From: JABAAE01 sp036336715
GTDB taxonomy: Bacteria > Planctomycetota > Planctomycetia > Pirellulales > Pirellulaceae
DNA length: 40,245 nucleotides
Direction: 5' to 3'
Assembly (NCBI GenBank): GCA_036336715.1
Contig: JAYZFP010000022.1
Coordinates: forward strand, 1 to 40,245
The notes under the pieces are model-generated. The model did no database searches, was not told where the DNA came from, and saw nothing but the letters and a program-made list of their open reading frames with translations. The translations under genes and the position numbers were made by a program. Shown in pieces: positions 32,568 through 40,245 of the stretch (the first letter of the stretch is position 1; each line of letters opens with the position of its first letter).

Positions 32568-35451
32568 TATTCATCCGGCCGAAGGGCAACCCGACCTGGT
32601 AGCCAACTCGATTCGCGGAGACGCTCCCGATCTCGGCCTCCAGCAGGCCTTCGGGGTGCGAGCCGCGAGAGGCTACCTGATCGAGGGATCTTTTACGCGG
32701 GACCAGGTAGAAAAAATTGCCGAACAGCTGTTTGCCGATCCGGTCGTCGAAAAAACCGTTATCGGGCCAGCCGGTGACAGTATATTCGACACCGGTTCGA
32801 ACGGCTCGCAAGTGGTTCACGTGCTACCCAAGCCGGGAGTTACCGACGCGGTTGCCGAGAGTGCTGAAAAGGCGATGCTGGACCTCGGACTCACCCCCGT
32901 AGGCGTCCGCACCTTCCAGAAATACTGGATCGACAACCTCGATCCGCCAGAGGTCAACTTCCTCTGTGAGAAACTGCTGGCCAACGACTCCATCGAGGAG
33001 GTTCGAAAGGGGCAACTCGACCTGTCAGAGCTGGGACATGGAGCCGCTTATGACTTTGAACTGAAGACGGTGGAATTCACCAACGCCACCGAGGAACAGC
33101 TGCTGGAGATCAACTCCAACGGCCAATTGAGCCTGAACCTGGAAGAGCTTCTTACCATCCAGGAGCATTACCGGGAACTCGAGCGGGAGCCCACTGACAT
33201 TGAGCTGGAAACAATCGCCCAGACCTGGAGCGAGCATTGCAGCCACAAGACCCTCGCCGGCCGGATCGAATACCGGGACGAAAACGGGACCGTACACTTC
33301 GACAACATGCTAAAGGAGACCATCTTTCAGTCCACGGTCGACCTGATGGAAGAATTCGGTGAAGCCAACTGGTGCGTTAGCGTGTTCAAGGACAACGCGG
33401 GGATCGTGGAGTTCGATGACAGGTTCAACATCGCTTTCAAGGTGGAAACCCACAATCGGCCTTCTGCCATCGAACCTTACGGGGGTGCCAATACCGGAAT
33501 CGGTGGGGTCATCCGCGATACGCTGGGAACCGGCCTGGGAGCCAAACCGATCTGCAATACGGATGTCTTCTGTTTCGCAGACCCGCGAACCGATTCCCGC
33601 GAGGTGCCACCGGGGATCCTCCATCCCCGACGGGTGATGAAAGGCGTGGTGGCGGGTGTTCGGGATTACGGAAACCGGATGGGCATCCCCACGGTCAACG
33701 GTGCCATCTATTTCGATGATCGATACATCGGAAATCCACTGGTCTTTTGTGGAAACGTGGGTATCCTGCCGAAAGACAAATCCTTCAAAGAACCTCAACC
33801 GGGAGACCGGATCGTATCCATTGGAGGCAAAACCGGTCGGGACGGCATCCATGGTGCAACCTTCAGTTCCGACACGCTGAACACCGACAGTGAAAAGGTT
33901 TCCGGAGGCGCTGTCCAGATCGGAAACGCCATCACCGAAAAAATGGTGGCCGATGTCCTGATCCAGGCCCGGGACCGGAACCTCTACAACGCGGTGACCG
34001 ACTGCGGCGCAGGTGGCTTTTCCAGTGCCGTGGGCGAAATGGGTGAAGAAATCGGTGCCGAGGTATGGCTGGATCAGGCCCCGCTCAAATACGATGGCCT
34101 GACCTACACCGAAATCTGGATCTCCGAAGCCCAGGAACGGATGGTCTTTGCCGTTCCTGAAAAAAATGTGGAGGAGATGATTCGACTCTGCGAAAGCGAA
34201 AACGTCCAGGCGGACGTGATCGGCGAATTCGTGCCCGGCGGAAAACTGACGCTCAAGTACCAGGGCCAGGTGGTGGGTGAACTCTCGATGAAATTCCTGC
34301 ACGACGGCCGTCCACCCACCGTGCGACAGGCCGTTTACCAGCCACCAGCAGAACAACCGGTCTCCGCGTCAAGCACCGACTTCGGAGCTGACCTGGAAAA
34401 GATCCTTTCCTCCCTGAACGTAGCCAGCAAGGAATGGGTTATCCGCCAGTATGATCACGAGGTCCAGGCCGGTAGCGTGATCAAGCCGTTGGTGGGCGCT
34501 GAAAATGACGGCCCGGGCGATGCCGCCGTCGTGCGTCCCTGCCTCGACTCCCGTCGGGGTGTGGTCATCTCCAATGGAATGAACCCGCATTTCGGCGATT
34601 TCGATACTTACCACATGGCGGCCAGTGGAATCGACGAGGCCATCCGCAATTGTGTCGCCGTAGGGGCGGACCCGAACCGGATCGCGATCCTGGACAATTT
34701 TTGCTGGGGAAATACCGATCGCCCGGAAATGCTGGGCAGCCTGACAAGGGCGGCCATCGCCTGCCGGGACATGGCTCGACAGTACAAGACACCTTTTATT
34801 TCAGGCAAAGACAGCCTGAAAAATGAATTCATGGACCGGGAAACCAACAGGAGAATTGCCATCCCGCCCACCCTGTTGATCAGTGCAATGGGCCAGGTAG
34901 ATTCCATTGACCAATGTGTCACCATGGATCTGAAAAAAGCGGGTAACGCACTGTTCCTGATCGGGGCGACCCGGAACGAAATGGGGGGATCCCATTGGTC
35001 GATCATCAATGACGAAAAAGGGGGCTGCGTCCCTCGGGTGGATGCCGAACGTGCCAAGCGCCTTTATGACTCTGTTCACCAGACAATCGTCCACGGCTGG
35101 ATCCGCTCCTGTCACGATCTGAGTGAAGGTGGACTGGCGGCCTGCCTGGCGGAAATGGCCTTTGCAGGCATGCTGGGTGTCGATGTCGACCTGAGCGATA
35201 TGGCCATTGACGATCAGCCGCAGCCTGACAACCTGGTCCGGCTGTTTTCCGAATCCAACTCGCGTTTTGTCTGCGAAGTCGCGCCCGAAAACATCGAACT
35301 CTTTCAGCAGGGATTCAGTGAAGAGGCAATCACCCGCATCGGCACCGTTACCGATTCCGAAAGCTTCCGCATTTCCGACCAGACGACTGTCCTGATTGAT
35401 ACGAATATCAGGCAACTGAAGAACTGCTGGCAATCCGTCCTGGCGTGGTAA
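32551..35451 (+). CDS. purL: FGAM synthase PurL with two N-terminal PurS-like modules
   Basis: The frame is open far upstream, but the ATG at 32551 (MLWEIDIHPAEG) is the first that gives homologous sequence; it yields 966 residues. Residues about 1-70 and 88-155 each resemble a PurS chain (EKIAEQLFADPVVEK; KPGVTDAVAESAEKAMLDLG and CEKLLANDSIEEV). From about 173 on it is PurL of the small type, with PTDIELETIAQTWSEHCSHK, KVETHNRPSAIEPYGGANTG and GAGGFSSAVGEMGEEIGAE. It uses ATP and glutamine-derived ammonia to convert FGAR to FGAM in purine synthesis. The glutaminase is a separate PurQ encoded 28 bp downstream. No separate purS gene is present, which fits the fusion. Confidence 0.93.
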   Translation: MLWEIDIHPAEGQPDLVANSIRGDAPDLGLQQAFGVRAARGYLIEGSFTRDQVEKIAEQLFADPVVEKTVIGPAGDSIFDTGSNGSQVVHVLPKPGVTDAVAESAEKAMLDLGLTPVGVRTFQKYWIDNLDPPEVNFLCEKLLANDSIEEVRKGQLDLSELGHGAAYDFELKTVEFTNATEEQLLEINSNGQLSLNLEELLTIQEHYRELEREPTDIELETIAQTWSEHCSHKTLAGRIEYRDENGTVHFDNMLKETIFQSTVDLMEEFGEANWCVSVFKDNAGIVEFDDRFNIAFKVETHNRPSAIEPYGGANTGIGGVIRDTLGTGLGAKPICNTDVFCFADPRTDSREVPPGILHPRRVMKGVVAGVRDYGNRMGIPTVNGAIYFDDRYIGNPLVFCGNVGILPKDKSFKEPQPGDRIVSIGGKTGRDGIHGATFSSDTLNTDSEKVSGGAVQIGNAITEKMVADVLIQARDRNLYNAVTDCGAGGFSSAVGEMGEEIGAEVWLDQAPLKYDGLTYTEIWISEAQERMVFAVPEKNVEEMIRLCESENVQADVIGEFVPGGKLTLKYQGQVVGELSMKFLHDGRPPTVRQAVYQPPAEQPVSASSTDFGADLEKILSSLNVASKEWVIRQYDHEVQAGSVIKPLVGAENDGPGDAAVVRPCLDSRRGVVISNGMNPHFGDFDTYHMAASGIDEAIRNCVAVGADPNRIAILDNFCWGNTDRPEMLGSLTRAAIACRDMARQYKTPFISGKDSLKNEFMDRETNRRIAIPPTLLISAMGQVDSIDQCVTMDLKKAGNALFLIGATRNEMGGSHWSIINDEKGGCVPRVDAERAKRLYDSVHQTIVHGWIRSCHDLSEGGLAACLAEMAFAGMLGVDVDLSDMAIDDQPQPDNLVRLFSESNSRFVCEVAPENIELFQQGFSEEAITRIGTVTDSESFRISDQTTVLIDTNIRQLKNCWQSVLAW

Positions 35452-35479
35452 TTTTTGCCCTGATCTCCGGAACACCCAA

Positions 35480-36256
35480 ATGGCAACACCCAAAGCACTT
35501 ATTGTTCGAGCCCCCGGCACCAACTGCGATGTGGAAACCAGTCATGCCTTTGAGCTGGCAGGTGCCGAGACCGAAGTCATGCACATCAACCGGCTGCTGG
35601 AAAACCCGGCACTCGGCAAACAGTACCAGATGCTCTGCATTCCAGGCGGCTTCAGCTACGGAGACGACATCGGTGCCGGACGGATTTTCGCCAACCAGTT
35701 TCGGCTCTTCCTGGACGAGCTGATCCACGATTTCAAAGCCAGCCAAAAATTGATCCTTGGGATCTGCAACGGATTCCAGGTATTGATGAAATCAGGGGCC
35801 CTTTTCGACTCCCCGGACCAGCAAGCCACCTTGACCTGGAACGAATCAGGAATGTACTACGACCGCTGGGTGAACCTTGCCATCGCCAATGATCACTGCG
35901 TTTTTCTCTCGGGTATCTCGGAGATGTATCTGCCGATCGCCCACGCCGAGGGCCGATTTGTAGCCGCCAGCGAGGAGACGCTCGCGCACCTGACCGACCA
36001 GCATCAACTTCCCCTTTGTTACTCGGCAGGGGACGGAACGGTGACAGGTGAAAAACTTGAATTCCCTCACAACCCCAACGGTTCGATGGCAAACATCGCC
36101 GGCATGTGCGATCCTTCCGGCCGGATTTTTGGCCTGATGCCGCACCCGGAAAGATATCTCGATCGGACACAACATCCCCACTGGACCCGCAAACCGGAGA
36201 TCGAGGTGGGAGATGGTCTGGCCATTTTCCGTAATGCCGTCCAAGCATTTGCGTGA
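35480..36256 (+). CDS. purQ: FGAM synthase glutaminase subunit PurQ
   Basis: 258 residues, class I glutamine amidotransferase. The catalytic Cys is C96 (GICNGFQ), with H222 and E224 in MPHPER. The N-terminal APGTNCD and the loop PGGFSYGDD are typical of PurQ. It supplies ammonia to PurL of FGAM synthase. It follows purL by 28 bp on the same strand. It is slightly longer than the smallest bacterial PurQ but carries the complete triad. Confidence 0.97.
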   Translation: MATPKALIVRAPGTNCDVETSHAFELAGAETEVMHINRLLENPALGKQYQMLCIPGGFSYGDDIGAGRIFANQFRLFLDELIHDFKASQKLILGICNGFQVLMKSGALFDSPDQQATLTWNESGMYYDRWVNLAIANDHCVFLSGISEMYLPIAHAEGRFVAASEETLAHLTDQHQLPLCYSAGDGTVTGEKLEFPHNPNGSMANIAGMCDPSGRIFGLMPHPERYLDRTQHPHWTRKPEIEVGDGLAIFRNAVQAFA

Positions 36257-36577
36257 AAATGGCCTTTGTTCTCCCTGCAGTCGGGTCCACTTTTGCGATT
36301 GGGATGAACAGACGTCCAGTTATCCAGGTCAGGGATCCAGCCAGTTCCTGTACGGCTGTTCAGCAAAAAAACACCTCCCAAACAGCCTGATCGTCTCCAG
36401 CCCCCATCGCTGCGCGGGCTTGCAGGTTTTCCATTGTTTTTTGAAAACCAATTCCCCCCAAGCTGATTGTTTTGCCCAGACACCTGCTTATAATGATTTT
36501 CGGTTGATCCCTGTTGATTGGCTTTCAACGGACGAAAGTCGGGGATCGCTTCTGCCCCCATAAATCTGCCCAATATA
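36257..36577. other. Intergenic region between purQ and the PEP-CTERM gene
   Basis: 321 bp without a credible gene. It contains a 7-bp inverted repeat with an 11-base loop (36425-36431 with 36443-36449) but no proper T-tract after it, and a good sigma-70-type promoter (36467-36494). I see no intrinsic terminator for purQ. Confidence 0.5.
36467..36494 (+). promoter_or_regulatory. Sigma-70-type promoter of the PEP-CTERM gene
   Basis: A -35 box TTGTTT (36467-36472), a 16-bp spacer and a perfect -10 box TATAAT (36489-36494) lie 83 bp upstream of the ATG at 36578. The sequence around it is AT-richer than its neighbours. Confidence 0.55.
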
Positions 36578-37252
36578 ATGCCCTCACTACGTTGCCTGCT
36601 CCCTGCGCTGTTGGGGATGCTGCTGACGTTCAGCAGCGCTGTTGCCCAATTGACCACCTACACCGATCGTTCCACGTTTGAGGCGGCGGCGGGCACCACC
36701 ATCACGGAAGACTTTGCGTCTTTTACGACCGAAGATGCGTTTCACACTACGGCTGTGGACGCGGGTGATTTCACGATCTTTATCGATGCCAGCAAGAAAA
36801 GCTGGAATTTCATCGACATCCCCTCACACCAGGATTCCTGGGCAAACATCGATGGCACGACCTCGATGAACCTGTTCATGACCCGTGGCGAAAAACTGGT
36901 TTTCACCTTCGATGCTCCCGTTTCCGCATTTGGGGCAGATTTCAGGGGGATGAATGACGGTCGGAATCGAGTCGACTTTTTGATCAACGGAGACAGTGTG
37001 ACGCCCCCGATAACCGGTGGCGAAGTCAATTCCTTTTTCGGAATCACATCGACAGTTGAATTCACCCAGGTCGAAATCCATGCGGATTACGGCCAGAACG
37101 ATTCTTTCGGAATCGACAACGTCACCTACAATTCTGCCTCCGCAGTTCCGGAACCGGGCTCAATTTTCATGCTGAGCCTGGCCTGCTGTGGATTTGGGCT
37201 GCTTTACTACCGGCTCAAGAAACCGGTTCCGGCCCCAACCGAGGATCCTTAA
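36578..37252 (+). CDS. PEP-CTERM sorting-domain protein
   Basis: The ATG at 36578 starts a signal peptide (MPSLRCLLPALLGMLLTF..., cleavage near AVAQ); the product is 224 residues. The middle is a beta-rich domain of unknown function with a jelly-roll or lectin-like look (FDAPVSAFGADFRGMN; GIDNVTYNS). The end is a classic PEP-CTERM signal: VPEPGS, a hydrophobic helix (IFMLSLACCGFGLLYY) and a basic RLKK, then a short Pro-rich tail. Such proteins are processed by an exosortase and sent to the cell surface or extracellular matrix. No exosortase gene lies in this window. It has its own promoter and seems monocistronic. Confidence 0.88.
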   Translation: MPSLRCLLPALLGMLLTFSSAVAQLTTYTDRSTFEAAAGTTITEDFASFTTEDAFHTTAVDAGDFTIFIDASKKSWNFIDIPSHQDSWANIDGTTSMNLFMTRGEKLVFTFDAPVSAFGADFRGMNDGRNRVDFLINGDSVTPPITGGEVNSFFGITSTVEFTQVEIHADYGQNDSFGIDNVTYNSASAVPEPGSIFMLSLACCGFGLLYYRLKKPVPAPTEDP

Positions 37253-37514
37253 CGCAGCAGGTTCGACACGCAGTCCCCTGCAAAGACGGTCCCGGATACT
37301 CTGAGGAAGATCTGCCTGCTCCAGAGGGATTCACGGACGCCAGCTCCGCTTCTTTGACCGTTTCACCGGCCGCCAGCCAAAGAACCGCCGACTCCCTGGG
37401 CACAGGCACCCGCGTAAAGCGATGCCGAGACCCTTGGCAATTCGTTTTTTTTCAACAAAATACTCTGTTTGGCGTGTCAGTCTCCTTCCACCTCTACCCC
37501 GATCTTGAATAGCC

Positions 37515-38606
37515 ATGGAAGCCGGAATCGTTGGATTGCCCAATGTTGGCAAGAGTACACTTTTCAATGTTCTTACCAGCTCCCAGGGGGCAGAGAGTGC
37601 CAACTACCCATTCTGTACCATCGAACCGAATGAGGGGATCGTCAATGTTCCCGATGATCGACTGAACCAGATCACTGAGTACATCGTCCCGGAAAAGATC
37701 ATCCCGGCGATGCTGAAACTGGTGGACATTGCCGGAATTGTCGAGGGCGCGAGCAAGGGCGAGGGACTGGGTAACAAGTTTCTCAGCCACATCCGGGAAG
37801 TGGATGCGATCCTGCAGGTTGTTCGCTGTTTTTCAGACGACGATGTCGTGCATGTCAGCGGCCAGGTCGACCCCCTGTCAGATATCGAAATCATCGAAAC
37901 AGAGTTGATGCTGGCCGATATCGAAACGCTTGACAACGCGCTCCCCAAGGCTCAGCGAACCGCCCGCAGTGGAGACAAGGAGGCCAAGGCGCGCGTGGCT
38001 GCGATCGAAAAATGCCAAGCTCACCTTGCAGAAGAACTGCCGCTTCGAAGCCTGAAGCTCAACGACGGAGAGAAGAAAATACTCATGGGGTTTGGCCTCA
38101 TGACGGCCAAGCCAATGCTCTACGTTGCCAACGTGGACGAATCGGATCTCCAGGGCGAGTCCGAGACAGCAACCCTGGTCCGACAGCACGCAGAAAAAGT
38201 GGGAGCAGGCCTGGTAGCAGTGTGTGCCAAGCTGGAGGCAGAGATTGCGGAACTGGATGAAGAGGATCGCGCGGAAATGCTTGAGGGTGTGGGACTCAAC
38301 GAACCGGCGCTTTCCCTGCTTGCCCGCGAAGCCTACAGGACGCTGGGTCTGCAAAGTTATTTTACAGCTGGTGAAAAAGAGGTTCGTGCCTGGACCATCC
38401 CCGTGGGAGCCACCGCCCCCCAGGCGGCCGGGGTCATTCACTCGGATTTTGAAAAGGGTTTCATCCGGGCAGAAGTCTTTACCCTGGGCGACCTGATCGA
38501 ATTCAAAACCGAAAAAGAGATTCGTTCGGCCGGCAAACTGCGGGTGGAAGGAAAAAACTACGTCGTCGAGGATGGCGATATCTGTCACTTCCTTTTCAAC
38601 AACTGA
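37515..38606 (+). CDS. ychF: Redox-/ribosome-linked ATPase YchF
   Basis: 363 residues, Obg-family P-loop NTPase. The P-loop is GLPNVGKS (7-14), followed by the G3 region LVDIAGIVEGASKGEGLGN and the modified G4 region NVDES in place of NKxD, typical of the ATP-preferring YchF. A central coiled-coil region and a C-terminal TGS domain (RAWTIPVGATAPQAAGVIH; FIRAEVFTLGDLI) complete it. It binds ribosomes and affects translation and stress response. The ATG at 37515 is the natural start of the family (MEAGIVGLPN). A strong hairpin follows before the sulfatase gene. Confidence 0.97.
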   Translation: MEAGIVGLPNVGKSTLFNVLTSSQGAESANYPFCTIEPNEGIVNVPDDRLNQITEYIVPEKIIPAMLKLVDIAGIVEGASKGEGLGNKFLSHIREVDAILQVVRCFSDDDVVHVSGQVDPLSDIEIIETELMLADIETLDNALPKAQRTARSGDKEAKARVAAIEKCQAHLAEELPLRSLKLNDGEKKILMGFGLMTAKPMLYVANVDESDLQGESETATLVRQHAEKVGAGLVAVCAKLEAEIAELDEEDRAEMLEGVGLNEPALSLLAREAYRTLGLQSYFTAGEKEVRAWTIPVGATAPQAAGVIHSDFEKGFIRAEVFTLGDLIEFKTEKEIRSAGKLRVEGKNYVVEDGDICHFLFNN

Positions 38607-38686
38607 AACCCGCCGACGAACTTCCAGCGGGAAACCGCGGGGACGATTGAAATAGGGCTGACTTGCTGGAGCAAAGAGTGCTGGAA

Positions 38687-38720
38687 CGGCAGGTGGACAG
38701 TCTACTTTCTCCACCTGCTG
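38687..38720. other. Strong hairpin between ychF and the sulfatase gene
   Basis: An 11-bp inverted repeat with one G-T pair (38687-38697 with 38710-38720, 12-base loop) lies 81 bp past the ychF stop and 43 bp before the sulfatase ATG. There is no T-tract on either side, so it is not a standard intrinsic terminator. It could be a leader structure or a U-less terminator. Confidence 0.4.
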
Positions 38721-38763
38721 GAATCGGTCAAACTGGAGATTGTCTCCAACAGAAAGCGGAACC

Positions 38764-40245
38764 ATGCGTTACCAACTCCCTCTTTATTTCATGCTGATTT
38801 TTGCGGCAGGCTTCTGCTGCCGGAATGCCAGGGCGGAAAACCCTCAAAAGCCGAATATCATTTTCATCCTCGCGGACGATCTCGGTTATTCGGAAGTGGG
38901 ATGTTACGGCCAACAGATCATCCGCACACCCGCCATCGACCAGATTGCCCGGCAAGGGATCAAGCTGACGCAGTTTTATGCCGGCCAGGCGGTCTGTGCC
39001 CCCTCCCGCTGCGTTCTGATGACGGGCAAACACACCGGCCACTCCTACATCCGCAACAATGGGGACCCCAAACACCTCCAGTACCTGGCGCCCCGTTTTG
39101 GCTGGGAGTTTCCCGGTCAGAACCCGATTCCGGATGAAGAACTGACGGTTGCCGAAATCCTCAAGCAGCATGGTTACGCAACCGCAGCGGCCGGAAAATG
39201 GGGACTGGGCCATTTCGGAACCAGCGGAGATCCCAACCGACAGGGCTTTGACCTTTTTTATGGTTTCAATTGCCAGCGGCATGCCCACAACCATTACCCC
39301 CGCTTCCTGTGGCGAAACTCCAACAAGGAAATTCAACTGGGAAATGAAAGGAAACTGAAAGGAAAGACCTATTCACAGGATCAGTTCATCAAGGTTGGAA
39401 AACAATTCATTCGTGACAACCGGAATCGACCCTTTTTCCTGTACCTCCCTTTCGCAGTACCTCACCTTTCCATCCAGGTGCCCGACTCATCAGTCGATCC
39501 TTACCGGGAAACGGTCAAGGAAGCCGACTATAAACATCGGGGTTACCTGCAGCACCCTTTTCCACGGGCGGGATACGCGGGGATGGTCACGCACATGGAC
39601 CGCGGAATTGGTGAAATTCTCGGACTGCTCGATGAGTTGAAAATTGCTGATAACACGCTGGTCATTTTCACCTCCGACAATGGCCCCACTTACGATCGAC
39701 TGGGAGGCAGTGATTCCGATTTTTTCCAGAGCTCCGGTGGTTTGAGAGGTCGCAAAGGCTCCCTCTACGAAGGAGGAATCCGGGTTCCGTTTGTGGCCCG
39801 CTGGCCCGGTAAAATCAAACCCGGCAGCGAATCCAGCCACCTTTCAGCTTTCTGGGATTTCCTCCCTACGGTCTGCGATGCCCTTGGAATCGATTCACCG
39901 CAGGGGATCGACGGCATCAGCATGCTCCCAACACTGACCGGCCAGCCCGGGGAACAGAAGAAACATCCCTACCTGTACTGGGAATTTTCCTCTTATGGAG
40001 GGCAACAGGCCATCCGGAATGAACGCTGGAAAGCGATTCGGCAGAATATGCTTCGAAAACAGAACCCTGATCCATTGAAAATCGAACTCTACGATTTGAA
40101 GAATGACCGGGGAGAGACTACGGACGTCGCCGATCAACACCCGGAGCTGGTGAAAAAACTCGCGGCAGCCATGAAGGCCGAAAGAACCCCCTCCGAACTT
40201 TTCAAGTTCAAAACCCTCGATCCGCCGACCGGGAAGAACAGCCCG
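38764..40245 (+). CDS. Secreted type I sulfatase, C-terminus cut by window end
   Basis: Open from ATG 38764 to the window edge: 494 codons, no stop seen. A signal peptide (about 1-24, cleavage near ARA-EN) is followed by NIIFILADDLGYSEVG, with the metal ligands D38 and D39, and the sulfatase signature CAPSRCVLMTG. C78 of that signature is the residue converted to formylglycine. Later motifs AAGKWGLGHFG, VIFTSDNGPT, GLRGRKGSLYEGGIRVPF and the late LYDLKNDRGETTD are those of aryl- and polysaccharide sulfatases. It is exported and probably removes sulfate from algal polysaccharides, as for many planctomycetes. The exact substrate cannot be read from this. Few residues are likely to be missing at the end. 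Confidence 0.95.
   Translation, partial: MRYQLPLYFMLIFAAGFCCRNARAENPQKPNIIFILADDLGYSEVGCYGQQIIRTPAIDQIARQGIKLTQFYAGQAVCAPSRCVLMTGKHTGHSYIRNNGDPKHLQYLAPRFGWEFPGQNPIPDEELTVAEILKQHGYATAAAGKWGLGHFGTSGDPNRQGFDLFYGFNCQRHAHNHYPRFLWRNSNKEIQLGNERKLKGKTYSQDQFIKVGKQFIRDNRNRPFFLYLPFAVPHLSIQVPDSSVDPYRETVKEADYKHRGYLQHPFPRAGYAGMVTHMDRGIGEILGLLDELKIADNTLVIFTSDNGPTYDRLGGSDSDFFQSSGGLRGRKGSLYEGGIRVPFVARWPGKIKPGSESSHLSAFWDFLPTVCDALGIDSPQGIDGISMLPTLTGQPGEQKKHPYLYWEFSSYGGQQAIRNERWKAIRQNMLRKQNPDPLKIELYDLKNDRGETTDVADQHPELVKKLAAAMKAERTPSELFKFKTLDPPTGKNSP

Noticed and set aside
33310..34356. A 348-codon open frame on the minus strand inside purL
   Set aside because: Antisense shadow of purL, which has full-length family motifs.
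36425..36449. Inverted repeat as terminator of purQ
   Set aside because: The T-run is in the loop and not after the stem; the distance to purQ is large.
36574..36579. A second TATAAT sequence
   Set aside because: It overlaps the start codon of the PEP-CTERM gene, too close to serve as its -10 box.

Overview
The window looks like a chromosomal segment of a marine-type planctomycete (Planctomycetota). The support is the planctomycete-type haem domain fused to WD40 repeats, a complete alternative complex III (ACIII) plus caa3 oxidase locus, an ECF sigma factor/FecR-like pair, a PEP-CTERM protein, a secreted type I sulfatase and moderate GC. No species can be named from the sequence. I saw no tRNA, rRNA, CRISPR array, insertion sequence or phage gene; the region reads as core chromosome.

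Layout. Positions 1-5000 (minus strand): the first codons of a small membrane protein at the edge, a secreted haem/WD40/coiled-coil protein, and a suppressor-of-fused (SUFU) domain protein. Positions 5160-8400: enolase with a strong terminator, then divergently riboflavin synthase (TTG start) and rsmA/ksgA. Positions 8470-11700 (minus): a secreted Cys-containing small protein, an ECF sigma factor, and a translationally coupled membrane protein with a collagen-like stretch and a FecR-like region.

Positions 11880-28372 (minus) hold the central system. A RegA/PrrA/ActR-type response regulator is followed by actA, actB, actC, an actD-actE fusion, actF, a small membrane protein, a Sco copper chaperone, and the caa3 oxidase genes for subunits II (with cytochrome c), I, III and IV. 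After a 312-bp gap comes a second subunit III-like gene and a terminator. Together these would oxidise quinol, pass electrons through ActA/ActE haems to the CoxB haem and CuA, and reduce oxygen. The locus carries several non-canonical additions: an EF-hand in ActA, a tandem His/Asp repeat in ActB, a topology-compatible ActD-ActE fusion, and a His-rich loop with two extra helices in subunit III. A possible RegR-type box lies between the regulator and actA.

Positions 28470-31350 (minus): a GatD-like polyol dehydrogenase and a fusion of a xylose-isomerase-like TIM barrel with a ribulose-phosphate 3-epimerase, suggesting a sugar/polyol interconversion module. Positions 31720-36260 (plus): tyrA, a PurL carrying two N-terminal PurS-like modules, and purQ. 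Positions 36470-40245 (plus): a PEP-CTERM protein, ychF, and a sulfatase cut by the window end.

The observations most worth checking are the tandem PurS-PurL fusion, the TIM barrel-epimerase fusion, and the set of metal-binding or topological additions in the ACIII/oxidase subunits.
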